64,000 nt of DNA from DATARH01 sp036489765 (GTDB lineage Bacteria > Pseudomonadota > Alphaproteobacteria > ATCC43930 > CGMCC-115725): assembly GCA_036489765.1 (NCBI GenBank), contig DASXFE010000001.1, positions 32,820 through 96,819 on the forward strand, given 5' to 3'. This document shows positions 55,901 to 63,557 of the stretch, piece after piece (positions within the stretch are counted from its first letter, which is position 1; the number at the start of each line of letters is the position of its first letter). The translations under genes and the position numbers were made by a program. The notes beneath the pieces were generated by a model. That model ran no database searches and was not told where the DNA came from. It saw only the letters and a list, made by a program, of their open reading frames with translations.

Positions 55901-56791
55901 CGGGAGGAACAGCTCGCCGGCATGGTCGAGCTCGCGCTGGACCGCGTCGCAAGTGTCGGACAATGACGCGGCGCCGGCGACAAGGGCATCGTAGACCGCC
56001 GCGACCCAACCCGAGAGCCGGCCGCGGCCGGCGCGGTGGTGGCGCAGCTCGGGCGCGAGGAACGCCTCGATCGCCGCCCCGGCCTCGGCGACCGGAAACG
56101 CGAGACCGAGCTCGGCGCCGATGCGCTCGATTTGCGGACGCCAGCCGCCAGGCGCGACGAGGTCCTCGTATTGCACGACCGCACGCGGCAAGCCGCGGCT
56201 GCCGCGTTCGGCTTCGAGAACGTGGCGGAGCCAGAGGATCGCGGCGCAGAATTCGTTGATCCCGTCGCGCACCGACAGCGACGCCGCGACATCGGCCGGA
56301 TGGCGAACGGGAAGGATGACGCGCGGAGCGGCGCCGAGCTCGGCGAGCAGCGGCAGCCAGAGCGGCATCAGCCGGCAGAGGCGCGGGTCCTTGAGCCCCC
56401 ACAGCGGCGCACTGGCGAATTCGCGCACAAGGATCGCCCGCAGGTCGCGCGCGATGGCCGCGTCGCGCAACAAGGCCGGCGGGACCGGACGGATGTCGTC
56501 CCAAGCGAGGCCATAGGCGGCCATCGCCTTCATATGGATGTCGACGATACCGGCGTGTTCCCAGTAGCCGCGCGGATTGTCGGTCGTCGCGGGCATCATG
56601 TTGCCGCCGAGCACGACGCCGAGATGGCGCAGCACCCCGTTCAGCGCCGAGGTGCCGCTGCGGTGCATGCCGAGCACCAGGATCGCGGTCGAGCCGGCGA
56701 GCGCCGGCGGCGCGTCATCCGAAATCATGATATCGCCAGCGGCCGACGCGAGCTCGTCGGCCGGCGCGTCCACGAGCATGGTTTCGTTCAT
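52967..56791 (-). CDS. Giant sulfotransferase-glycosyltransferase fusion, probable flagellin modifier
   Basis: The ATG at 56791 follows GGGGGCAGG; upstream frame reads as non-coding. The 1274-residue protein has, in order: a sulfotransferase-family P-loop domain (36-270; AILVLGMHRSGTSALNG), a coiled-coil/linker (about 300-365), a GT2-like domain (about 400-640; ALIDAGDQLAPHAL, LYTDEDKID), a second canonical GT2 domain (about 651-890; VSIIVPTKNQLSLLKRC, LLNNDTAPLDGEWLGEMM), and a C-terminal GT-B-like glycosyltransferase (about 949-1274; VLVYAADREGCGEYRVIAPSRALF, GVLGYPVLCTDILPYQG). It lies inside the flagellar block between flgL and fliC. Such position suggests O-linked modification of flagellin. 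Sugar and sulfate identity unknown. Confidence 0.88.
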   Translation of the reverse strand: MNETMLVDAPADELASAAGDIMISDDAPPALAGSTAILVLGMHRSGTSALNGVLRHLGVVLGGNMMPATTDNPRGYWEHAGIVDIHMKAMAAYGLAWDDIRPVPPALLRDAAIARDLRAILVREFASAPLWGLKDPRLCRLMPLWLPLLAELGAAPRVILPVRHPADVAASLSVRDGINEFCAAILWLRHVLEAERGSRGLPRAVVQYEDLVAPGGWRPQIERIGAELGLAFPVAEAGAAIEAFLAPELRHHRAGRGRLSGWVAAVYDALVAGAASLSDTCDAVQRELDHAGELFLPVLGQTVTALSDMRTQRQAQDRVVADLSAQLSRAQHEAQELRALAVRAEGEVKALRQPVAAVTRDGTKLVRPPTIEDAYPQWIAARGAAATSRADWVAERVRAWPAVPVLALGMIVPEGGETTVALTLRSLLMQAAGDWVLHAVAEAPMPDAFTAIPRLVWHQGGEGRPIERLNRALLASSAPLIALIDAGDQLAPHALFAMIDALFRHPDWSALYTDEDKIDLQGARSQPHFKPDLNIDLLRSAPYMGALLVVRRELFARIGGFDVHWDGIEEYDLALRLTEHLGAAEFGHVADVLYHRFTDSGRTRRAAADILADLPRLVQMHLDRLGIAATVEAGNPAHTCRIRYRHDGADPLVSIIVPTKNQLSLLKRCVETVLKVTTYENYEIVIVDNGSDETDACEYLDAIEAKLAEIGGRLRVFRHPGAFNYSAMNNRAVREAAQGDYICLLNNDTAPLDGEWLGEMMALARRPDVGAVGAKLYFPDGTIQHGGVVLGVGWGSPADHPYNRDPGTTPGYWGRLLVPQDFSAVTAACMVTRRDLYDAVGGLDETVFAVSFNDVDYCLKLREAGHLVVWTPYAQLLHEAGVSQRATNVEKKAIAEKNARFRRESIAMFDKWMPRIAFDEAYNRNLSSLGLGFSVETESAPTWDPAFRPRERVLVYAADREGCGEYRVIAPSRALFKSGLVHTYQTMRLMTPPEVARMAPESVVFQRQLEWNQIEFIEQVKHLSRAYRVFEMDDLITNLPQQSAHRAQIPADVGDRLKKAVGLCDRLVVSTEPLAGHFRKYSDNIVVSPNRLEKSRWLGLAPRRRRDGKPRVGWAGAVGHTGDLALIASVVEATRKDVDWVFFGMCPDALRPMVAEYHEWVLLIDYAKTLASLDLDLAIAPLAPHPFNECKSNLRLLEYGVLGYPVLCTDILPYQGNLPVFRVRNRPADWIARIRELVADRVALEAAGAKLRQAVLADWLLEDHLDQWRRAWLP

Positions 56792-56876
56792 CCTGCCCCC
56801 TTCCCGCCCGCGCCCCGCGGGTTGGGCCCGATTTCCGCCTGAGGCGAGCGGGCCGACGCCGATGAGCCCATCCTGT

Positions 56877-56905
56877 GATCTAGCGGTATTTCCGTTTTTC
56901 GTCAA
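56877..56905 (-). promoter_or_regulatory. Candidate sigma70-type promoter for the fusion transferase
   Basis: On the minus strand TTGACG (56905-56900) and TAGATC (56882-56877) are 17 bases apart, about 85 bases upstream of the start. It may uncouple this gene from flgL. Confidence 0.42.
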
Positions 56906-56966
56906 GAATCGGCGATATCGTTGCGAAAGCCGTAGGCGACGCGGTCATCTCGATAGACGCTGTCTC

Positions 56967-58226
56967 CTACTGCTGGATGTAGTCGAAGAGGCTGAGGCCC
57001 TGGACCTTGGCGAAAGCCTCCTCCGAAGCCTGAAGGGCGGTGATGCTTTCGCTGTAATTGGCCATCACTTGCGGCAGGTTGGCTGACTGCACGTTCGCCA
57101 ACTGGGCCTGGGTCGTGGTGGTGAGGCTCGTCACCTGGCTCTGCACCGACTGGATTTCCTGCAGCGACGAGCCGTATGAGGCCTGCGCCGACAGCGCGCT
57201 GGTCTGTGCGCCGGTCAGATTGGCGATGACGTTCTCGACCTGCTGCTGAAGCTGCGCGTTGTTGCCGGTGTTCGGCGTCGTCTGGAGCGCGGAGATCAGA
57301 TCCTGGATGGTCTGGAACATGCTGGTCGTCGCGCCGGCCTGCACATCGAAGCTGTCGCCGGCGCTGGGCGAGCCGCTGATGCGCACGTCGATGCCGCTAA
57401 AGGTCAGGTCCGACCCGCCGTTGAAAGCGCCTGAGGAAACGATGCCGCTCGACGCCGTGAACCCGCTGCTGCCCGGCGCCCCGGTGCCGCTGGCGACCGT
57501 ATAGGTGAGACTGCCGCCCGGCGCGGTAGCAAAGCTGATCTCGTATTGCGTGCCGGCGAGGCGGGCGCTGGCGAGCTGGCTGATGTTGGTGATGCCGCCG
57601 ACGACGGCGTACCCGTCGCCGCTGTTGCTCGTGTCGGCGCTGACGGTCACGCCGTCGACCCCGGCCGGGATGTTGGTAAAGATGCCGCTCCCCGACATCG
57701 ACGACGGCACCGAGAGCGATGGTCCGATCTGGATCTCGTTGGTGCCGGCATCGCCGTTGAACACGACCTGGCCGTTGGGAAGCATCGAGTACGGCACGAC
57801 GCCGGCGTTGGTGCCGCTGAACAGGTACTGCCCGTTCGCACCCTGGACGTTCGCGAGCTGGACCAGCTGGGCCAAGGCCCCCTGCGCCGTTTGCACGAGC
57901 GATTGGCGATAGGTGGTCGTGGTCGTGGTGTCGGCGGCCTGGAGCGCAGTCTGCTGCAGCGACGTGAGCAGGTTCGTCACCTGCTGCAGCGCGGCGACCC
58001 CATTCTGCAAGGACTGGGTCGCCGCCTGGGCGTTGGACTGGTCGTATTTGTATTGCGAGATGAGGTTGGCGGCGTTGAGGACCTTGGCGGCGCCTGCGGG
58101 GTCGTCGCTGGCGTCGAGCAGGGTCTGCCCGGTGGCGATCTCGGTGTTGAGCGTGTTGGCCTTCTGCTGCTGGTTCAGCATGTCGTTGAGCGAGCCGAGC
58201 AGGAATTCGCTGGTACTGATCTGCAT
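56967..58226 (-). CDS. flgL: FlgL, hook-filament junction protein
   Basis: The 419-residue protein has flagellin-like ends: MQISTSEFLLGSLNDMLNQQQKANTLNTEIATGQTLLDASDDPAGAAKVLN and a C-terminal ALQASEEAFAKVQGLSLFDYIQQ, with NGQYLFSGTNAG typical of FlgL. It is the second junction protein between hook and filament. It lies 14 bases after flgK. Confidence 0.95.
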   Translation of the reverse strand: MQISTSEFLLGSLNDMLNQQQKANTLNTEIATGQTLLDASDDPAGAAKVLNAANLISQYKYDQSNAQAATQSLQNGVAALQQVTNLLTSLQQTALQAADTTTTTTYRQSLVQTAQGALAQLVQLANVQGANGQYLFSGTNAGVVPYSMLPNGQVVFNGDAGTNEIQIGPSLSVPSSMSGSGIFTNIPAGVDGVTVSADTSNSGDGYAVVGGITNISQLASARLAGTQYEISFATAPGGSLTYTVASGTGAPGSSGFTASSGIVSSGAFNGGSDLTFSGIDVRISGSPSAGDSFDVQAGATTSMFQTIQDLISALQTTPNTGNNAQLQQQVENVIANLTGAQTSALSAQASYGSSLQEIQSVQSQVTSLTTTTQAQLANVQSANLPQVMANYSESITALQASEEAFAKVQGLSLFDYIQQ

Positions 58227-58240
58227 ACGCCGCCCCCGCC

Positions 58241-60190
58241 TTAACCGGCCTGGACCGCGGCCAACAGCGCGGTGAACAAGGTCTGCGCCGTGCCGATCAC
58301 GGTCGCCGCGGCCTGATAGGCCTGTTCGTAGCTGACGAGGTTGGCCGCCTGCTGGTCGAGGTTCACACCCGAGATCGATTGCTGCACGGTCTGCGCCTGG
58401 GTCAGGACGCCCTGCGCCGCCTGCGCCGCCACCGCCGCGCCCTGACCGTAGGTCCCGATCGTGCCGACGAGGCTCGAATAGGCGCTCGAGAGGGTTTGCC
58501 CCGACAGCAGGTTCTGCTGTGCCATATCCGCCATGGCCGTGATGTTGCCATTGCTGCCGATGCCGCCCGGGGTCAGCGTAAAGCTGTCGCCGGCCCCCAC
58601 CGTTCCGGGCGATAACGCAATGCCCACGACAGTGCCGGAAGGCGCCGGCGGGCTCGGGTAGTCGATCGCTACCTCGCCCCCGTTCGTCGCGCTGAAGCTG
58701 CCCGAAGCGAGCACCGCGTTGCTGCTCGACAGCACGTTGTAGGTCGTGGCCGAGGTGAAGCTGATCGTCAGGTTCTGCCCGAACTGGCTCGCCGCAATGA
58801 CCGGCGTGCCGGCCGGCAGGGCGCTTGCCGCGACCCCGCCGGTGACCGTCGCCTGGACATCGCCGAGATTGCTGCCGGGCGTCGCGACGTAGGCGGCCGC
58901 GGCGGCGAGCTTGCTCGGGTCGGTCATCGTGACCGAAAAGCTTTGCGCGGCCTCGTCGGTCGGCTGCAGCAGGAACGTGTCGCCGTTGGCGGCAGTGCCT
59001 GACACCGTCAATGTCATGCCGTTGAAGCTGAGCGCCGGGCCGATGCCGAGCGCCGTCGATTCCCCGGTCGCGGTGTTGACCGCGTCGAACCCGCTCGCCC
59101 CCTTGGTGATGAGGAAATCACCGGCCGTAAGGCTGCCGGTGGCGATGATCGACGCCGTCATGGTCGCGTTGCCGCCATTGGTCGTCGAAGGCAGCACCGT
59201 GGGCCCGCCGACCGAGAAGATCGCGCCGCCGAGATTGCCGTTGAGATCGAGGCCGAGCGACTGCTGAATGTTGACCGCGTTGGCGAGCGACACGGCGATC
59301 GCGCCGATCGAGCCCTCGGCGCTCACCATCTGGCTGCGCGCGCTCAACAGCCCGCCGATGACGCCGCCCGACAGGTTGGACGTGATGTTCTGCCCGGTCG
59401 GGCCATAGGTGATCTGAACCGTGCCGTCGCCGTAGCTGTCGGGGGCGGCACTGAGCTGGAATGAATTGCCGCCCGTCACCAGCGCGGCGCCGCCGCCGGT
59501 ATAGATATCGACGCCGCCGTTGGCGGTCGGGTCGATCGTGATGCCGATCTGCTGGCCGAGTTGCTGGACGAGATCGTCGCGCTCGTCGAGGAGGCTGTTG
59601 GGCGCCCCGGACGGGCTGTTGGTCTGGATCGCGATCTGGGTGTTGCAGGCAGCGATTTGCTGGGTCAGCTCGTTGATCTGCGACACCGACGAGTTCATCT
59701 GGCCGTCGAGCTCGGTCACGCTGGTCTGAAGCTGGGTCCCGAGCGAGTTGAAGGCGGAGGCGAGCGACCGGGCGTCGGTCAGAAGGACCTCTCGGTTGGG
59801 CTGGCTCGTCGGGTCCTGCGCAACCGCGTTGGCGGCCGTGAAAAAGCTGCTGATCGACGAGCCGAGCCCGGTCGCACCGCCGGAGGCGACCGGAAACAAC
59901 GACGACAGGGTTTGCGCGCTGGTCTGCGTGGTTTGCGCCGCCTCGTTCGCCGAGCCCGCCTGGACCAGCTGCTGGTAGACGAACTGGTTGAAGGCGCGCT
60001 GGATCGAGATGACCTGGGTGCCGATCCCGGGCTGGCCGGAGAGCCCGGTGAGCTCCGTCTGCTGGACCGATTCGACATTGTAGCCCGGGGTGTTGGCGTT
60101 GGCAGTGTTGTTGGACACCGCCTGCATTGCCTCGAGCGCGGCCTGGAGGCCGGAGATGCCGGCGTTGAGAAGCTGGGAGATGCCGCTCAT
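58241..60190 (-). CDS. flgK: FlgK, hook-filament junction protein
   Basis: The 649-residue protein starts SGISQLLNAGISGLQAALEAMQAVSNNTANANTPGYNVESVQQ, the rod/hook-family N-terminal motif, and ends with the FlgK C-terminal helix (GVNLDQQAANLVSYEQAYQAAATVIGTAQTLFTALLAAVQ). LLDERDDLVQQLGQQIGITIDP is typical. The start overlaps the stop of the upstream small gene (TGATG). Confidence 0.96.
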   Translation of the reverse strand: MSGISQLLNAGISGLQAALEAMQAVSNNTANANTPGYNVESVQQTELTGLSGQPGIGTQVISIQRAFNQFVYQQLVQAGSANEAAQTTQTSAQTLSSLFPVASGGATGLGSSISSFFTAANAVAQDPTSQPNREVLLTDARSLASAFNSLGTQLQTSVTELDGQMNSSVSQINELTQQIAACNTQIAIQTNSPSGAPNSLLDERDDLVQQLGQQIGITIDPTANGGVDIYTGGGAALVTGGNSFQLSAAPDSYGDGTVQITYGPTGQNITSNLSGGVIGGLLSARSQMVSAEGSIGAIAVSLANAVNIQQSLGLDLNGNLGGAIFSVGGPTVLPSTTNGGNATMTASIIATGSLTAGDFLITKGASGFDAVNTATGESTALGIGPALSFNGMTLTVSGTAANGDTFLLQPTDEAAQSFSVTMTDPSKLAAAAAYVATPGSNLGDVQATVTGGVAASALPAGTPVIAASQFGQNLTISFTSATTYNVLSSSNAVLASGSFSATNGGEVAIDYPSPPAPSGTVVGIALSPGTVGAGDSFTLTPGGIGSNGNITAMADMAQQNLLSGQTLSSAYSSLVGTIGTYGQGAAVAAQAAQGVLTQAQTVQQSISGVNLDQQAANLVSYEQAYQAAATVIGTAQTLFTALLAAVQAG

Positions 60191-60567
60191 CAGCCGCGAC
60201 CCAAAAGGCGGCCGCCACCACCGCCGTCGCGCAAGCCCGACGGCCGCGCCCCGCCGCGACGGGCGCGCAATTCGGCATCGAGTCCGGCGACTAGCGTCTC
60301 GCCGCAGGCGCGCGACAGCGCGACCTCGTCGGCGAGCGCGTTGACGGCGTCGCGCAGCTCGGGCGACGCCGGCACCCTGGCCTGACGGCGATGGCGCTCG
60401 ATCCGGCTGAGCTCGGCCATCAAGTCGCCGCGGCGGGCGATCAACCGCCAGACGGTCTCCGCCGAGCGGCGGCCGAACGCTCCCGCCCGCTCAAACCGGA
60501 ACAGCCGGCCGAGACGGCGGACTATGCGGCCTTGACGCGCGATGGGGTCGGAGGCGAGGTCGGGCAT
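60190..60567 (-). CDS. FlgN-like small helical protein (positional)
   Basis: The 125-residue protein lies between flgJ and flgK, where a FlgK/FlgL export chaperone (FlgN) is often found. It is basic and mostly helical (LFRFERAGAFGRRSAETVWRLIARRGDLMAELSRIERHRRQAR, SPELRDAVNALADEVALSRACGETLVAGLDAELRARRGG) with a Gly-rich end. Sequence similarity to FlgN is not obvious to me; the call is positional. It shares a TGATG overlap with flgK. Confidence 0.5.
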   Translation of the reverse strand: MPDLASDPIARQGRIVRRLGRLFRFERAGAFGRRSAETVWRLIARRGDLMAELSRIERHRRQARVPASPELRDAVNALADEVALSRACGETLVAGLDAELRARRGGARPSGLRDGGGGGRLLGRG

Positions 60568-60573
60568 CGGGCA

Positions 60574-61728
60574 CTACAGCGGAATGGTCGCGAAATGCGG
60601 CGGCACGAGCGGGACCGGCGCGAACGGCGCGGTCGCGTTCGCGCCGCCGGCGACCGTCTGGAGTTTGTGGACGTAGTCGATGTCGGTAGCCCAGCCGCCC
60701 GACAGGAGCGCATGCGCGTATCCCGCCGCATCGTCGCCCTTGCCGAGCGCCGCCTGGTAACGCGGACTGTTCTTGACCATCGACACGAAATCCTGGACCG
60801 ACGCCTCGTAGCTCGGGTAGGCGCGGAAATTGTCGGTGATCGAGACATACTGCCCGTTCTCGTACTCGTGGGTGCCCGACGAAACGGTTGCACCGGCCCA
60901 GGACGACCCGGCCTTGATCCCGAACAGGTTGTTGCCGACCACCGAACGGCCCCAGCCGGTCTCGATCGCGGCCTGTGCCAAGAGGATACGCGGAGATACG
61001 CCGAGTTGCTGGGCCGCCTGGCGGATCAGCGGCGTGACCTTCGCGGAGAACGCGGCCACCGACCGATCGGACGAAACGGCGGACCCGCTCGGCGGTGTCG
61101 CCGGTTGGGTGGCGGCGGGTGGCTGCGGCGGGGTATGCGGCGGGACCAGCGCCGCGACCTTCATGTAGGGGGACAGGGCAAATCCACCGCCGCCCGGAGA
61201 CGGCACGGCAGCCGATTGCGGTCGCACCGCCGAGCCCGTCGCGGCCGAAGCGATCGCCGAAGCGAGCGGGCGCATCCCCTTCCCGCTCCAATAGGCCGCG
61301 AGCGGGAAGCCGGCCGCGGCCGGCGCAACGGGGCTGGCCGTCTCCGCCGTGGTAGCCATCGTGGCGGCCGCTATCGTCGCGGGTTGGCTGCTGCCGTTTG
61401 CCGGCGTCTGGCCGCCGGCGGCGGTGGCGAGGTGCTGCTTTTTCTCGATCGACCGCATGATCAGGTCGCTGAGGCCCATATGCTCGCCCTTGGCCGCCTG
61501 CTGCGCCATCGTCGAGGCGAACATCGAGTTGACGATGCCGTTGCCGGTGCCCTCGGTCATACCGATCGCCGACCCGTCGTTCTTCTGCATCATCCCCTGC
61601 ATCAAAAGCGCGGAGAATTGCTGCGCGACGGCCTTGGCGGCGGCCGGGCTGTTGGTGTGCTTCAGCATCCCGGCCACCGCGTTGGGGTCGGTCTGGCTCG
61701 CGAGAAATTGGGCGCCGGGCAGATCCAC
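60574..61728 (-). CDS. flgJ: FlgJ, rod-cap with peptidoglycan hydrolase domain
   Basis: The GTG start directly follows the flgI stop (TGAGTG). The 384-residue protein has the FlgJ rod-binding domain (KAVAQQFSALLMQGMMQKNDGSAIGM, about 30-95), a long Ala/Pro/Thr linker, and a C-terminal GH73-like muramidase domain (LIRQAAQQLGVSPRILLAQAAIETGWGRSVVGNNLFGIKA, about 235-365; catalytic Glu in AAIETGWG). It caps rod growth and opens peptidoglycan for the rod. Confidence 0.93.
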   Translation of the reverse strand: MDLPGAQFLASQTDPNAVAGMLKHTNSPAAAKAVAQQFSALLMQGMMQKNDGSAIGMTEGTGNGIVNSMFASTMAQQAAKGEHMGLSDLIMRSIEKKQHLATAAGGQTPANGSSQPATIAAATMATTAETASPVAPAAAGFPLAAYWSGKGMRPLASAIASAATGSAVRPQSAAVPSPGGGGFALSPYMKVAALVPPHTPPQPPAATQPATPPSGSAVSSDRSVAAFSAKVTPLIRQAAQQLGVSPRILLAQAAIETGWGRSVVGNNLFGIKAGSSWAGATVSSGTHEYENGQYVSITDNFRAYPSYEASVQDFVSMVKNSPRYQAALGKGDDAAGYAHALLSGGWATDIDYVHKLQTVAGGANATAPFAPVPLVPPHFATIPL

Positions 61729-62838
61729 TCAGATCACCTTGATGCGGGCGTGGAGCGAGCCCGATTGCTTCAGCGCCTGCAGGATCGCGATCAAGTCCGA
61801 CGAGGTCGCGCCGATCGCGTTGAGATTGCGCACGATGTCGGACACCTTTGGCGCGTTCTGCAGCTCGATGACCTTGAGCGGCTTTTCTTGAGCCTGGACC
61901 TGGGTACGCGGCACGCGCTGGGTGCGGCCCTGGCTGAACGGCGCCGGCTGCGACACCTGCGGCGTCTCGTTGACGGTGACGGCGAGGCTGCCATAAGCCA
62001 CCGCCGCCGAACCGATCCGTACGTCCTGGCCCATGACGACGGTGCCGCTCTGCGCGTCGATGACGACTTGGGCCTCGGCGGCGTCCGGGGTAATCGGGAG
62101 GTCGAGCACATCGGCGACAAAGCGCACGCGCGACGATTCCTGCGGCGGCACCTTGACCAGCACCTGCGCGGGCCCATCGGGCGCGGCGACCGGGCCCATG
62201 CGCAGGTTGATCGCATCGGCGATGCGCGTCGCGTTGCCGAACGACCGCTCATCGAGATCGAGCTTTACGACGTTGTCGGCTTCGTAGACCGCCTTGGTCG
62301 TGCGCTCGATCGTGGCGCCTTGCGGGATCTGCGCGACCGTCGGGATATTGACCGTCGTCGAGGCGGCCTGTCCGCTCGCCTCGAACCCGCTGACGAGGAG
62401 CGAGCCCTGGGAGATCGCATAGACCTGCCCGTCGGCGCCGCGCAGCTCTGTCATCAAAAGGACGCCTCCGCGCAGGCTCTTGGCGTTGCCGAGGGCAGAG
62501 ACGGTCACGTCGAACTTCTGCCCGATCTGCATAAAGGCCGGCAACTCGGCGGTGACCATCACCGCCGCGACCGCGGTCGGTTGGAGAAACGCGGCGGGGT
62601 TGAGGGTCAACCCCATCTGCCGCAGCATGTTGGTGATCGCCTGGGTCGTGTACGGCACCTGGGTGGTCTGGTCGCCGGTGCCGGCGAGCCCGCCGACGAG
62701 GCCGTAGCCGATCAGCTGGTTCGACCGCGCGCCCTCGACCTGGACGAGGTCCTTGATGCGGTCGGCCCGCGCCGGCCCCGTCCACCCGCACAGCAACAGG
62801 GCAAGGCCCGCGAGAATCAGAACCAGTCGCCCGGCCAT
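61729..62838 (-). CDS. flgI: FlgI, P-ring protein
   Basis: The 369-residue protein has a signal peptide (MAGRLVLILAGLALLLCGWTGPARA) and conserved FlgI sequences: IKDLVQVEGARSNQLIGYGLVGGLAGTGDQT, NMLRQMGL, AVMVTAELPAF, GGVLLMTELRGADGQVYAISQGSL, NAIGATSSDLIAILQALKQSGSLHA. It forms the periplasmic P ring around the rod. It overlaps the flgH end by 22 bases. Confidence 0.97.
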   Translation of the reverse strand: MAGRLVLILAGLALLLCGWTGPARADRIKDLVQVEGARSNQLIGYGLVGGLAGTGDQTTQVPYTTQAITNMLRQMGLTLNPAAFLQPTAVAAVMVTAELPAFMQIGQKFDVTVSALGNAKSLRGGVLLMTELRGADGQVYAISQGSLLVSGFEASGQAASTTVNIPTVAQIPQGATIERTTKAVYEADNVVKLDLDERSFGNATRIADAINLRMGPVAAPDGPAQVLVKVPPQESSRVRFVADVLDLPITPDAAEAQVVIDAQSGTVVMGQDVRIGSAAVAYGSLAVTVNETPQVSQPAPFSQGRTQRVPRTQVQAQEKPLKVIELQNAPKVSDIVRNLNAIGATSSDLIAILQALKQSGSLHARIKVI

Positions 62839-63557
62839 AACGTGCTCACACTGAGAAAGGCGCGTTGGAGAAGGCCCATCTTGGGCGCGAGATAGGTTTC
62901 GCCGTCGCCGCTGAACTCGATATGCGCCTCGGCCATCTGGGTCGATGCGACGACATTGCCGCTGAGATCTTCAGGCCGCACCACGCCGGCGATGCGGATG
63001 TATTCCTTGCCGCCGACGAGCTTGATCTCGTCCTGACCGGCGATGACGAGATCGCCGTTCGGGCGGATGCGGTGGACCATCGCCGAAACCGTCGTCGAGA
63101 AGCTGTCGTTCTGGGTCGTCGCGCCGCTGCCGGCGAGGGTGTTCGAGCTGCTGACAGCGAGGTTGGCGTTGAACTGGGTCGATTTGCTCGAGTGGCCGAA
63201 CGAGGTCGGCAACCCGAAGACATTGTTGACCGTCTGCCCGACGCTGTCGTTGCGCCCGATATTCTGGCTGACATTCTTGGTCGCCGCCGCGTTCTGCGTG
63301 ATCTGCACGGTGACGATGTCGCCGACCTGCCACACACGATGATCACGAAAGAGCTCAAGCCCGCCCGCGCCCTGCACATTGTTTTGATAGATCGCGCCGT
63401 TGGTGACCGGCGCCTCGGGCTGCTTGTCGCCGGGCAGATGCTGGAGATCGCCGAGCATATCGGTCTTCGTTTGCGGCGCCCCGCCGTTGCAGGCCGCGAG
63501 GCTGCTGCCGAGCACCAGCAGCACCGCGCCCGGGGTGATGCGGTTCTTTGGGTTCAC
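62817..63557 (-). CDS. flgH: FlgH, L-ring lipoprotein
   Basis: The 246-residue protein has a lipobox (LGSSLAACNGG, Cys near 23) and FlgH features: DHRVWQVGDIVTVQI, VHRIRPNGDLVIAGQDEIKLVGGKEYIRIAGVVRPEDLSGNVVASTQMAEAHIEFSG, and a C-terminal LSVSTLWPGDWF. It forms the outer-membrane L ring. It overlaps flgG (63554-63557, ATGA) and flgI, so flgG-flgH-flgI is one coupled unit. Confidence 0.97.
   Translation of the reverse strand: MNPKNRITPGAVLLVLGSSLAACNGGAPQTKTDMLGDLQHLPGDKQPEAPVTNGAIYQNNVQGAGGLELFRDHRVWQVGDIVTVQITQNAAATKNVSQNIGRNDSVGQTVNNVFGLPTSFGHSSKSTQFNANLAVSSSNTLAGSGATTQNDSFSTTVSAMVHRIRPNGDLVIAGQDEIKLVGGKEYIRIAGVVRPEDLSGNVVASTQMAEAHIEFSGDGETYLAPKMGLLQRAFLSVSTLWPGDWF

Noticed and set aside
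53318..55966. 882-codon plus-strand frame
   Set aside because: Antisense to the giant transferase whose domains are unmistakable.
60391..62895. 834-codon plus-strand frame
   Set aside because: Antisense to flgJ and flgI, both well recognised.
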